Source: Rummeliibacillus stabekisii
Lineage (GTDB): Bacteria > Bacillota > Bacilli > Bacillales_A > Planococcaceae
DNA length: 64,000 nucleotides
Assembly (NCBI RefSeq): GCF_007988965.1
Contig: NZ_BJVD01000001.1
Location: 620,001 to 684,000 of the forward strand
Direction of reading: 5' to 3'
In this document: positions 1 to 7,978 of the stretch, one piece after another
Numbering within the stretch: position 1 is the first letter of the stretch
Layout of the letters: each line of letters opens with the position of its first letter
Made by a program: the position numbers and the translations under genes
The notes under the pieces: model-generated
Databases searched by the model: none
What the model was told of the DNA's origin: nothing
The model's input: the letters and a program-made list of their open reading frames with translations, nothing else

Positions 1-199
1 TATATAATAAGTAATATACTTTCTCTTCCTTTTCTATTTTTACACCTTCTACTTCAATCGAATCATGTGAGGACACTTTGATACCGAGCTCACGAACGAC
101 CTGACCATTGACTTTTACTTTACCTTCTGTAATTAATTCCTCTGCTTTTCTTCTAGAAGCAATCCCCGCATGTGCGATTACTTTCTGTAGTCTTTCCAT
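1..199 (-). CDS. rluB: RluB-type 23S rRNA pseudouridine synthase, 5' end only
   Basis: The gene runs off the left edge; only the first 66 residues are present. They begin MERLQKVIAHAGIASRRKAE and form the S4 RNA-binding domain (roughly residues 1-60) that precedes the catalytic domain in RsuA/RluB-family enzymes, which convert a uridine of 23S rRNA to pseudouridine. The ATG at 197-199 is preceded by a GAGGTGA ribosome binding site. In B. subtilis rluB follows dacB-spmA-spmB, so location and sequence agree. The catalytic aspartate is outside the window, so RluB against another RsuA-family member rests on context. Confidence 0.88.
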   Translation of the reverse strand, partial: MERLQKVIAHAGIASRRKAEELITEGKVKVNGQVVRELGIKVSSHDSIEVEGVKIEKEEKVYYLLY

Positions 200-271
200 T
201 TAGTCACCTCATTAAACTTAATGCTATTAGCCTTCAAAAATTATGTCATACTTTGACTAATAATAAAAGAG

Positions 272-297
272 AAAAAGACCGTCACTAGGACAGTCCT
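272..297 (-). terminator. Terminator after dacB
   Basis: A 7-bp stem (277-283 with 289-295, one G-U pair) with a 5-base loop is followed on the minus strand by TTTTTC. It lies immediately downstream of the dacB-like gene and upstream of rluB, so rluB probably has its own promoter. Confidence 0.6.
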
Positions 298-298
298 T

Positions 299-1297
299 TT
301 ACTTCCAAATCATTTGTACAGGCTCTTCAATCAAAGGCTTTCCATTTAACTGGAATTGCCATACACCAATCTCTCCCTGTGCAATGCGTGGCATCTGCAA
401 AATAGATTTGACTTTTTTGCTCTCATCTTTTGTTAACAAAGCCGACACAGGATGGTCAAGTTTAACTTGTAAATCATCTTTCACTTGATAAACACCTTTT
501 TTTGCTAAGACACGTTGTTCATATTTATTGAAAACTGTGTCTGCAAATCCAGCATGCACTTGCCAGTCATTAGATTCGTTTAGCGTCACAACAATTACGC
601 GCTTTCCATCTTTTTCAAAATATGTTGCAAGTGTTCGTCCCGCTACTTTTGTATAACCTGTTTTACCTGCAATCGCATATTTATTAGAGTGCAACAATTT
701 ATGTTTGTTTTGCCAAACTGTTGGGTTTTCCAAATCACTTTTATAGAATTTGGTAGTAGCAATTTTACGGAATTTTTTCTCCTGCATCGCAATACGAAGC
801 ATTTGGGCCGTATCATAAGCAGAGGATAAGTGCTTCTCATGATGAAGGCCAGAAGGGTTTTCAAATCTGGTTTCTGTTAAATCATAGAGCACAGCATAGT
901 CGTTCATTAATTTAACAAAGCCTTCTGCTGATCCACCTACTTCTTCTGCAATTGCTGTGGCAGCATCATTACCCGAACGGAGAAGCAGGCCATTGAGCAG
1001 TGTTTTTAGGCTCGTCTCTTCACCCTCTTTTAAATAAATGGAAGACCCTTCGCTCAAGGTTGCTCTTTTCGAAATGGTTGTCGTTTTATTTATATCCATT
1101 TCTTTAATTGCTACAAAAGCTGTCCACATTTTTGTAAGGCTTGCAATTGGGAGTCTTTCATGTTCATTCATCCCTATGAGCAGCCTTCCCGTATCTGCAT
1201 CAATTACTGCATACGAATGAGAAGCAGCTTGAGCTGTTTTTTCAAATGGCATAAAAACGACAAGGCAACTTAATACTACGATAATCCAACGATACAA
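299..1297 (-). CDS. dacB: D-alanyl-D-alanine carboxypeptidase (PBP5/DacB-DacF family), short form
   Basis: Low-molecular-weight penicillin-binding protein that trims the terminal D-Ala of peptidoglycan stem peptides. All three active-site motifs are visible: SLTK (53-56, nucleophile S53), SGN (108-110) and KTG (212-214). A signal peptide with AQA-A near residue 24 implies export. At 332 residues it is about 50 shorter than B. subtilis DacB or DacF and ends without an obvious amphipathic C-terminal anchor. The start is a TTG with AAAGGAGTG 5 bases upstream. Position after scpA-scpB matches spore-cortex dacB, but dacF is missing from its usual place before spoIIAA, so which paralogue this represents is uncertain. 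Confidence 0.85.
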   Translation of the reverse strand: MYRWIIVVLSCLVVFMPFEKTAQAASHSYAVIDADTGRLLIGMNEHERLPIASLTKMWTAFVAIKEMDINKTTTISKRATLSEGSSIYLKEGEETSLKTLLNGLLLRSGNDAATAIAEEVGGSAEGFVKLMNDYAVLYDLTETRFENPSGLHHEKHLSSAYDTAQMLRIAMQEKKFRKIATTKFYKSDLENPTVWQNKHKLLHSNKYAIAGKTGYTKVAGRTLATYFEKDGKRVIVVTLNESNDWQVHAGFADTVFNKYEQRVLAKKGVYQVKDDLQVKLDHPVSALLTKDESKKVKSILQMPRIAQGEIGVWQFQLNGKPLIEEPVQMIWK

Positions 1298-1315
1298 ATT
1301 GTCACTCCTTTAACT

Positions 1316-1915
1316 TCATTCTGTTTCAGGTTCCTGGAAGGCTTCTTGGAATTTAGACATAAATAAGTCTGGTTGATCATCCAGCTCTTCCATTCCTTCT
1401 TCTGGGAGAGTCGGCAATTCAGATAAATCATTTAAACCGAAATAATTTAGGAACTCTTTCGAGGTGCCATACAATATTGCACGTCCAGTCCCTTCTGCTC
1501 TTCCCACTTCATGGATTAAACCTCTTGCATTTAAAGTATGTAACGCTCTCTCACTTTTTACACCTCTTAAATCATCAATTTCTACACGAGTTATTGGCTG
1601 CTTGTACGCAACAATAGCTAATACTTCTAAAGATGCTTGTGACAATGATTGGCTTGGAGGATTCTCAACTAATTTTTGGATCAATTCAGCATGCTGTGGC
1701 TTCGTAATTAGCTGAAAGGTTCCTGCTAATTCTTTTAGTTTGATTCCCCTGTTATCCTGTTCTTCATAATCTTTCATCATTTGCTCAAGAGCTAATTTTA
1801 TTTCACCTTCATCAGCCTCTAGTAAAATGGATAGTTGTTTAATTGTCAGTCCATCTTCACCTATGACAAATAGTAGGCTTTCAATTTTACTCATCAATAG
1901 ATTCAAGTTGCTCAT
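1316..1915 (-). CDS. scpB: Segregation and condensation protein ScpB
   Basis: Winged-helix kleisin partner that binds ScpA and Smc to form the bacterial condensin complex for chromosome organisation and segregation. The 199-residue length and the central stretch LEVLAIVAYKQPITR followed by DDLRGVKSERAL are diagnostic of ScpB. It overlaps the end of scpA by 29 bases; the ATG at 1915 was kept because a GGAAGGAAG site lies about 10 bases upstream, though a second ATG at 1894 sits exactly on the scpA stop. The C-terminal tail is acidic, as usual for the family. Confidence 0.95.
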   Translation of the reverse strand: MSNLNLLMSKIESLLFVIGEDGLTIKQLSILLEADEGEIKLALEQMMKDYEEQDNRGIKLKELAGTFQLITKPQHAELIQKLVENPPSQSLSQASLEVLAIVAYKQPITRVEIDDLRGVKSERALHTLNARGLIHEVGRAEGTGRAILYGTSKEFLNYFGLNDLSELPTLPEEGMEELDDQPDLFMSKFQEAFQEPETE

Positions 1916-2666
1916 CTGTTATTTCTTCCTTCCGTAGTATCACCGTTAAATCGGCAAAGTTGTTCAATTGTTCAATCGCCACGATTTGCCGCTTCATCAA
2001 TTCTAGAAGTGATAAAAATGTGATAACAAGCGTTTCTCTGTCATCTGACGGAAATAAATCAAAAAAGTCTGCACGACCGTTGGAAAACTTTAATACATTG
2101 ATTACAGACTTCATTTGAGCTTTTATCGTGATGTCTTGTTTCGTTATCTTTGTAGACAAAGGAGCTTTCAATCTTTTTCTATTTAACATTTTTTGAAACG
2201 CCGCAACCATATCATAGACATTGACTGAAGCATCAAATAAAGCAAGTTGTTCCTCTGGCATAAGAGCAGATAAATCTGTTGGCGGTCTCGTAAAATAATG
2301 TGTTCTGCTGGTTTCTAATTCTTTTAAATTAAGAGCTGCTTCTTTATATTTTCTATATTCTATTAATCTTGCTACAAGCTCATCACGGGGATCCTGCTCT
2401 TCAATTTCAAACTCTTCTTCAGTCAGTTCCCCTTCATATATTGGTAATAGCATTTTACTTTTAATGGCGAGCAATGTTGCAGCCATAACCAAATATTCGC
2501 TTGCTTCGTTCAATTCCAAAACTTGCATCGTATGAATATGGCCCATATACTGTGCAGTAAGCTCAGCCATCGGTATATCATATATATCAATTTCCAAACG
2601 ATGAATTAAGTGCAATAATAAATCAAGAGGGCCTTCAAAAGCCTCTAACTTCACTTCGTATGACAT
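1887..2666 (-). CDS. scpA: Segregation and condensation protein ScpA (kleisin)
   Basis: Kleisin subunit bridging the Smc heads in the Smc-ScpAB complex. The N-terminal YEVKLEAFEGPLDLLLHLI block is the ScpA signature, and the C-terminal region forms the predicted winged helix (about 175-250). The length of 259 residues is typical. A GGTGG site precedes the ATG. It is first gene of a scpA-scpB-dacB run on the minus strand, divergent from ypuF, with only about 55 bases between the two starts, which must contain both promoters. Confidence 0.95.
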   Translation of the reverse strand: MSYEVKLEAFEGPLDLLLHLIHRLEIDIYDIPMAELTAQYMGHIHTMQVLELNEASEYLVMAATLLAIKSKMLLPIYEGELTEEEFEIEEQDPRDELVARLIEYRKYKEAALNLKELETSRTHYFTRPPTDLSALMPEEQLALFDASVNVYDMVAAFQKMLNRKRLKAPLSTKITKQDITIKAQMKSVINVLKFSNGRADFFDLFPSDDRETLVITFLSLLELMKRQIVAIEQLNNFADLTVILRKEEITDEQLESIDE

Positions 2667-2722
2667 ATCTTACCACCTGACAATTTTTCTTTAAAATTTA
2701 GTATAGAGGAAAGGTGAGCAAA

Positions 2723-3229
2723 ATGCATCCTATGCATCATCCTTTATTTATTCAATTTCTTGCATACTTTAATGGCAACCAAGATTATTTTGAATGCCAT
2801 GAAGTTCTAGAGGAGTACTGGAAGTATGTAGCTCCACGGGATAAATTGCATCCACTAACTGGCTGGATCCAATTAGCTACTGGCTTATATCATTATAGGC
2901 GAGGCAATTACAAAGGTGCTGATACTATTTTAAAAAAAGCAGAGCTAACTCTTCGCAATTCCCTTCACTCGCCTTTTTTTGATGACAAGGAAATCGATGC
3001 TCTTAGCGTAATCGAACATATTCATCAAACTCAAAAAAATGTGAGTCTTAGGGAACCTTTTAAAAACTGGCCAGTCAATATATTATCAATTTCTTTAAAA
3101 GATAGGGTAGAAGAATCCATCTCTATATTGCCAAACCAGGATGATCAATTCCTTCAAAATAAGCATATGCTTAGAGATCGTACGGATATTCTTCGTGCAC
3201 GGAACGAAAAAAGAAGAAGCAGACATTAA
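2723..3229 (+). CDS. ypuF: DUF309 protein, YpuF-like
   Basis: Small soluble protein of unknown function carrying the DUF309 hallmark DYFECHEVLEEYWK near its N-terminus. A GTG nine bases upstream (2714) is also in frame; ATG 2723 was preferred because family members begin close to this point and AGGAAAGGTGAG lies just ahead. It is divergent from scpA, as in B. subtilis where ypuF sits beside scpA. Its stop codon overlaps that of the convergent ribT by four bases. No catalytic residues are known for the family; the conserved His and Glu have been suggested as functional only by conservation. Confidence 0.85.
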   Translation: MHPMHHPLFIQFLAYFNGNQDYFECHEVLEEYWKYVAPRDKLHPLTGWIQLATGLYHYRRGNYKGADTILKKAELTLRNSLHSPFFDDKEIDALSVIEHIHQTQKNVSLREPFKNWPVNILSISLKDRVEESISILPNQDDQFLQNKHMLRDRTDILRARNEKRRSRH

Positions 3230-3249
3230 ACCTCTTCGTCTGCTTCTTC
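3213..3249. terminator. Bidirectional hairpin inside the overlapping ends of ypuF and ribT
   Basis: A perfect 12-bp inverted repeat (GAAGAAGCAGAC at 3213-3224 and its complement at 3238-3249) has a 13-base loop that contains both stop codons (TTAA at 3226-3229). Each arm therefore encodes the last residues of one gene. There is no long T run on either strand, so termination efficiency is uncertain. Confidence 0.5.
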
Positions 3250-3597
3250 CAACATTGTTAAACATTTTTGTATAAACGGCTCTGTTAACTCATCAGCGGC
3301 AATAGAGCCACAAACATCCATTTCATAAAGCTTTCGAATCATTTCGACTCCAACGCCTTCTCCACGATGAGAAGGATCAACGGAAATATGCCTAACAATC
3401 CATTTATTATCTTTAATTTCGACTCCTACAAGACCAATATAATCATCGTCTTGTTTCCACAAATATAGTTGCCAGTTTGGATCAGAGTTATATTGACAAA
3501 TCGTCTCTTGCAATTTTTTCACGTCTTTATGTTCTGGCATAAAGGACAAAAGCCCCATTGCAATTTTTTCGTTTGCTTTTTTATAACGACATAACAT
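3226..3597 (-). CDS. ribT: RibT-like GNAT-family acetyltransferase
   Basis: A 123-residue GNAT-fold protein whose opening (MLCRYKKANEKIAMGLLSFM) and the acetyl-CoA loop HISVDPSHRGEGVG (about 90-103) match B. subtilis RibT closely. RibT is the last gene of the riboflavin operon in B. subtilis, but its substrate is unknown. Here it stands alone, without ribDEAH next to it, and converges on ypuF. The ATG is preceded by GAGGG at 9 bases. Because the rib genes are absent nearby, a role in riboflavin metabolism cannot be inferred from context. Confidence 0.85.
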   Translation of the reverse strand: MLCRYKKANEKIAMGLLSFMPEHKDVKKLQETICQYNSDPNWQLYLWKQDDDYIGLVGVEIKDNKWIVRHISVDPSHRGEGVGVEMIRKLYEMDVCGSIAADELTEPFIQKCLTMLEEADEEV

Positions 3598-3679
3598 GTA
3601 TTAGATCCCTCTTCTTTTTGCCTTTAAGTCTCTTTGAATATCCTACACGAAAATAAATAAATGCGCAAATATTCTTCCG

Positions 3680-3784
3680 TTATTTGGTAAGGGAATCAGG
3701 TGCTACAAAAAACCAATAGATTACTCCCCAAATCACAGCCATTAAAATAAAAGATATTAATAAAATAATATTGCTTCTTCTCAC
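3680..3784 (-). CDS. Predicted 34-residue single-pass membrane peptide downstream of lysA
   Basis: A short open frame begins at GTG 3784 with GGAGG 11 bases upstream and ends at TAA 3680. It encodes a basic start (MRRSN), a hydrophobic segment of about 22 residues (IILLISFILMAVIWGVIYWF) and a short polar tail ending PDSLTK. It starts 8 bases after the lysA stop, so it is probably co-transcribed with lysA. I do not recognise it. A good Shine-Dalgarno, the classic small-membrane-protein layout and the lack of any competing gene support it being real; conservation could not be tested. Confidence 0.55.
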   Translation of the reverse strand: MRRSNIILLISFILMAVIWGVIYWFFVAPDSLTK

Positions 3785-3792
3785 GATAGCTT

Positions 3793-5109
3793 TTACCTCC
3801 TTCCAATTGTCAAAGGAAGGTCTAACCTTACAATATCCTCATATGTTTCACGCTTGATTGCCAACTGATGTCTTCCCTCTTCTACAAATACTACCGCAGG
3901 CCGGGGAATTCGATTATAGTTGCTGGCCATTGAGTACCCGTAAGCCCCCGTGCAAAATATAGCAAGAATATCATTAGGCTCAGCCTCTGGCAATTGTATA
4001 TGCTCAATCAGTTTATCACCAGATTCGCATAACTTACCAGCTATCGTGTAAAACTCAGCAGGTTTCTGTAAAATCTTATTAGCAATGGCCGCTTCATACT
4101 TCGCTCCATATAGAGCTGGACGGATATTATCGGACATTCCACCATCAACTGCTAAGTACTTTCGTGTATCGGGAACCACTTTTTGTGAACCTATAGTATA
4201 TAAAGTTGTTCCAGCTTCGCCTACTAGGGAGCGACCTGGCTCAATCCAAATTTCAGGCATGCTTAAATTGTGCCTTTTGATTTCTTCTGATACTGTTTGA
4301 ATTAATTCTTCTACATAGATATTTGGCTCTAATGGCTCGTCGTCTTCCGTATATCGAATACCAAAGCCACCGCCTAAATTAAGCACGTTAATCTCATAGT
4401 CTTCCTCGTTATGCCATTTACTAATTTTTTCTATTAATCTAATGGCAGCCAACCTGAATGCTGTACTGTCAAAAATTTGTGAGCCAATATGACAGTGGAG
4501 ACCTTGTAGTTTTAGAAAAGGATCGTGCTGCAGCTCTTTAAATGCTCTGTCTGCTTGCCCATTGTTCAAGTCAAAGCCAAATTTCGAATCTGCTTGTCCT
4601 GTCGTAATAAAATCATGGGTATGTGCTTCAATCCCCGGCGTAACCCGAAGAATTACGTCCATTTTCTGCTCTTTACGCGCAGCTAGTTCTTTTAGTAATT
4701 GAATTTCTCTAAAGTTGTCAATGACAATACAGCCAATTCTTTCATTAAAAGCAAGCTCTAATTCTTCCAAACTTTTATTATTTCCATGAAAGTGAATTCG
4801 ATTGCTAGGAATTCCTGCCTGTAATGCTGTGTATAGCTCGCCTCCTGAAACGACATCTATCGATAAGCCTGCTTCTGCTGCAGCCTGATAGATGGCGATA
4901 CTTGAAAACGCTTTGCTTGCATAACACACTTGTGCTTTCACAGAAGCTTTCTCGAAAGTATCGATAAAACTCTTTGCCCTTTTGTAAAATAACTCGAGGT
5001 CATACACGAAAAGGGGAGTCCCATATTTTTTTGCAAGATCTACCGTATCTATATCTCCAATTGTTAAATGGCCTAATTCATTAATTGCTTGCGTTCCATA
5101 TAAAAACAT
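3793..5109 (-). CDS. lysA: Diaminopimelate decarboxylase
   Basis: PLP-dependent enzyme of fold type III that decarboxylates meso-diaminopimelate to L-lysine. The PLP-binding lysine is in CYASKAF (K66 with this start), followed by the glycine-rich LNLGGGFGIRY and the CESGD motif supplied to the neighbouring active site in the dimer. The frame is open 18 codons further upstream, but ATG 5109 has a good AGGAGAG site 7 bases away and gives the usual length of 438 residues. It follows spoVAF, the same neighbour as in B. subtilis. No lysine riboswitch was seen in the 80-base gap upstream. Confidence 0.95.
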   Translation of the reverse strand: MFLYGTQAINELGHLTIGDIDTVDLAKKYGTPLFVYDLELFYKRAKSFIDTFEKASVKAQVCYASKAFSSIAIYQAAAEAGLSIDVVSGGELYTALQAGIPSNRIHFHGNNKSLEELELAFNERIGCIVIDNFREIQLLKELAARKEQKMDVILRVTPGIEAHTHDFITTGQADSKFGFDLNNGQADRAFKELQHDPFLKLQGLHCHIGSQIFDSTAFRLAAIRLIEKISKWHNEEDYEINVLNLGGGFGIRYTEDDEPLEPNIYVEELIQTVSEEIKRHNLSMPEIWIEPGRSLVGEAGTTLYTIGSQKVVPDTRKYLAVDGGMSDNIRPALYGAKYEAAIANKILQKPAEFYTIAGKLCESGDKLIEHIQLPEAEPNDILAIFCTGAYGYSMASNYNRIPRPAVVFVEEGRHQLAIKRETYEDIVRLDLPLTIGRR

Positions 5110-5189
5110 CAAATCTCTCCTATCATGAATAAACCGAATTTTCTTTATAATGAACTTTACCATGATAGGAAGAGAGATGCAATGCGTTG

Positions 5190-6743
5190 TTAGTTTCGCT
5201 TTCTGTCTTTTGCTCCAACAATATACGGACGAGGAGCGTCGTTAGTCATTGGGAAACGAATTAATACATGGGCAAAACCAACTGGGAAAAATGGAATGAG
5301 CGGCCATAGATAAGGCACCTTCATCGGTTTTAGAGAGACCATGTACCAAACAAGTAGGAATAATCCTATAAAGAAACCATTTAATCCTAATGCTGCTGTT
5401 AATAAGAGCAAGATAGTTCTAAATATTTTTATCGATATACTTAGCTCATAAGAAGGAATAGCAAAGGTGAAAATGGCCGAAATAGCCGTATAGAGAACAA
5501 CCTCAGCTGAGAATAAGCCGACATCGATTGCAATTTGACCTATGATAATCCCTGAAATAAGTCCCATGGCAGTGGATAAAGGAGTTGGAGTATGAATCGC
5601 GGCAATCCTTAAAAATTCGACGCCTATGTCTGCAGTTAATATTTGGACGAGGAGAGGAACTGAGGTTTTTTTGTTAATGCCAATAAAATCAATTGATTGC
5701 GGGATAAATTCAGGATGTTTGACTAGTAAAAACCATAGAGGAAGCAAAAAGAAACTTAAAAATACGCCAAAGAAGCGCAAAAATCTAAGCATTGTACCAA
5801 TGGCTGGCGCTTGTCTATATTCTTCAGCATGTTGCAAATGATGAAACATTGTAATTGGGACCAATATAACAGATGGTGATGTGTCTACTACAATGGCGAT
5901 ATGGCCTTCTAAAACATGCGCAGCTACAATATCCGGCCTTTCACTGTATCGGACAAATGGAAGCGGATGATAACGTTGCTTAATCAGCCATTCTTCTAGT
6001 GATTTATCCGACATGGTCATGCCGTCATGATGAATCGCTTTAATCCTCTCTCTTACATAATGGAGATGCTCATCATTAACAAGTTCTTTAATATAAACAA
6101 TAGCTATATCCATTTTGCTTCGAGCTGTTTCTTGGTGAAGCTCGAACCTTAAAGAAGTGTCACGAATTCGCCTTCTAATCAATGCCGTATTCAAAACTAT
6201 ATTTTCTGTAAAGCCATCTCTAGAGCCACGTATTACCTTTTCATTATCTGGTTCTTCTGGCTGTCTACCAGGATAACTTCTTAAATCAGCAACAAATGCT
6301 ATACCAGAGGGTGTGATAAACGCGACTTGCCCACTTAAGATTGCAGCCAACAATTTGTCCTTAGATGTTTGCATTTCCCAAGCAAAATAAGGAAAACATT
6401 CAAAGAAGTACTTTGCTTCTACACTTAATTTCTCTTCTTTGCTTGAATCCACTTTTTCATCTTTCTTATTAGCATCTAATTCTGGAGCATCTTCTTTTTT
6501 CACTTGAGCGTGGTTCTTCGCAAAGACAGATGTAGGCTGTGTGGCTGTTAAAATACGCGTGAAATTTTCTGTATCAGTTAAGCCATTAATATTAATCATA
6601 AATACGTCCATGTTGTGCACATGGACATATTTCATATTGATATCATAGCTTTCACTTTTACCAAACTGCGAAATCATGAACTCTTCTGCAGCTTCGTTGC
6701 TTTGAAATAAAGATACTATTTTATTATTGGTATCATTGCTCAT
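5190..6743 (-). CDS. spoVAF: Spore germination protein SpoVAF (GerA family)
   Basis: A 517-residue GerA/SpoVAF-family protein: soluble N-terminal region (1-300) with the family block GSRDGFTENIVLNTALIRRRIR near 178-199, then several hydrophobic segments between about 310 and 500. SpoVAF is an inner-spore-membrane protein that, with FigP in B. subtilis, promotes ion release during germination. Adjacency to lysA identifies SpoVAF rather than a GerAA receptor subunit. Oddly, its ATG lies inside sigF (11-base overlap, AGGTGG site within sigF), whereas B. subtilis has six other spoVA genes in between. The insert of charged residues around 85-105 is variable low-complexity sequence. Confidence 0.9.
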   Translation of the reverse strand: MSNDTNNKIVSLFQSNEAAEEFMISQFGKSESYDINMKYVHVHNMDVFMININGLTDTENFTRILTATQPTSVFAKNHAQVKKEDAPELDANKKDEKVDSSKEEKLSVEAKYFFECFPYFAWEMQTSKDKLLAAILSGQVAFITPSGIAFVADLRSYPGRQPEEPDNEKVIRGSRDGFTENIVLNTALIRRRIRDTSLRFELHQETARSKMDIAIVYIKELVNDEHLHYVRERIKAIHHDGMTMSDKSLEEWLIKQRYHPLPFVRYSERPDIVAAHVLEGHIAIVVDTSPSVILVPITMFHHLQHAEEYRQAPAIGTMLRFLRFFGVFLSFFLLPLWFLLVKHPEFIPQSIDFIGINKKTSVPLLVQILTADIGVEFLRIAAIHTPTPLSTAMGLISGIIIGQIAIDVGLFSAEVVLYTAISAIFTFAIPSYELSISIKIFRTILLLLTAALGLNGFFIGLFLLVWYMVSLKPMKVPYLWPLIPFFPVGFAHVLIRFPMTNDAPRPYIVGAKDRKRN

Positions 6744-7527
6744 GTTCTGCCACCTTTACCAATTGTTCGTATTGTTGATCTGTTAACCAAATTTTAAGCT
6801 GTGCTAATATCTTCTTCTCTAGCCGTGACACTTGCACTTGAGAAATACCCAAGCGTTCGGCAATGTCACTTTGGGTGCAATCATGGTAATAGCGCAGATA
6901 GATGACTGATTGTTCTCTTTTCCCCAGTCTCTCTAACATATCTTTTAATGGAATATGTTCAAAAGGTTTTTCAGATCTCTCATCTTTCATTTGATCCATT
7001 AAGCTTATCGGATCCCCATCGCTTTCAAAAATTTGTTCATGAAGTGAAGCAGGGTCTCGTAGCGCGTCGCTGGCCATTGTGATGTCATCAATAGAAACAT
7101 CTAATTGCTGCGCCAATTCTTGCAATGTCGGCGGCCTTTCATTGTTCTTCAGGAAGTCATCTGTTGCATGACGAATTTTAAAATTAAGCTCACGGATGGA
7201 GCGGCTCACTTTTACCATACCGTCATCGCGCAGAAATCGTTGAATCTCCCCAATGATCATTGGAACAGCATATGTGGAAAATTTTACCGGGTAGGATAAA
7301 TCAAATTTATCGACTGATTTCATGAGGCCAATACAACCTATTTGAAACAAGTCTTCTAAGTCTGCCCCTCGTGATGCAAATCGTTGAACAATGGACCAAA
7401 CAAGTCTTGTGTTTCCTTCTACCATATCTTTCCTTGCTGCTTCATCCCCTGCCTGCGCTAATTTGATAAGCTCTCGCATCCGATCTTGTGTTAGTAACTC
7501 TTTTGACGCTTGCGGGTTTGATGTCAT
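6733..7527 (-). CDS. sigF: RNA polymerase sigma-F, forespore-specific
   Basis: First compartment-specific sporulation sigma factor, active in the forespore after septation. Regions 2-4 are intact: LFQIGCIGLMKSVDKFD (region 2.1-2.2), YAVPMIIGEIQRFLRDDG (region 2.4-3.0) and the C-terminal helix-turn-helix QSDIAERLGISQVQVSRLEKK (region 4.2). The 264-residue length is close to B. subtilis SigF. It begins 4 bases after spoIIAB, from which it is held inactive by binding, and overlaps spoVAF by 11 bases, so translation of spoVAF may be coupled to that of sigF. Confidence 0.97.
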   Translation of the reverse strand: MTSNPQASKELLTQDRMRELIKLAQAGDEAARKDMVEGNTRLVWSIVQRFASRGADLEDLFQIGCIGLMKSVDKFDLSYPVKFSTYAVPMIIGEIQRFLRDDGMVKVSRSIRELNFKIRHATDDFLKNNERPPTLQELAQQLDVSIDDITMASDALRDPASLHEQIFESDGDPISLMDQMKDERSEKPFEHIPLKDMLERLGKREQSVIYLRYYHDCTQSDIAERLGISQVQVSRLEKKILAQLKIWLTDQQYEQLVKVAEHEQ

Positions 7528-7531
7528 ATTG

Positions 7532-7978
7532 TCACCTTACATATAGCGGCTCTTGGACTGGTTGAAATTGTTTCTTGAAAGTAACGGCCGTTCCTTTCCC
7601 GAGTTCTGATTGCACAGTTAATTGATCTGTAAAGCTTTCCATGATGGTAAAGCCCATCCCTGACCTTTCTAGCAATGGTTTTGTTGTATATAGCGGTTCC
7701 ATCGCTTGTGTCACATTTTCAATTCCTATACCTTGATCAAGAATTGTTATGGTTACTTCTCGGCCATGTCTTGAAGCTTGTACTGTTACAATGCCATTAG
7801 GATTTTCATCATAACCGTGAATAATCGCATTTGTTACTGCTTCTGAGACAACTGTTTTAATTTCTGATAGTTCTTCAATAGTTGGATCAAGTACTGATAA
7901 AAAGCTTGTTATCGCTATTCTAGCGAGTGCTTCGTTATCGCTTACTGCCATGAATGATAGCGTCATTTCATTATCCAT
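7532..7978 (-). CDS. spoIIAB: Anti-sigma-F factor and serine kinase SpoIIAB
   Basis: GHKL-fold ATPase/kinase that sequesters SigF and phosphorylates SpoIIAA. The N box EAVTNAIIHGY (47-57), G1 box DQGIGI (about 80-85) and G2 box GMGF (about 107-110) are all present, so ATP binding should be intact. It overlaps the end of spoIIAA by 8 bases and has a GGAGGG ribosome site inside spoIIAA. At 148 residues it matches the family length. Its partner genes on both sides confirm the assignment. Confidence 0.97.
   Translation of the reverse strand: MDNEMTLSFMAVSDNEALARIAITSFLSVLDPTIEELSEIKTVVSEAVTNAIIHGYDENPNGIVTVQASRHGREVTITILDQGIGIENVTQAMEPLYTTKPLLERSGMGFTIMESFTDQLTVQSELGKGTAVTFKKQFQPVQEPLYVR

Noticed and set aside
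5110-5189. Lysine riboswitch upstream of lysA
   Set aside because: The gap to spoVAF is only 80 bases and shows no L-box helices.
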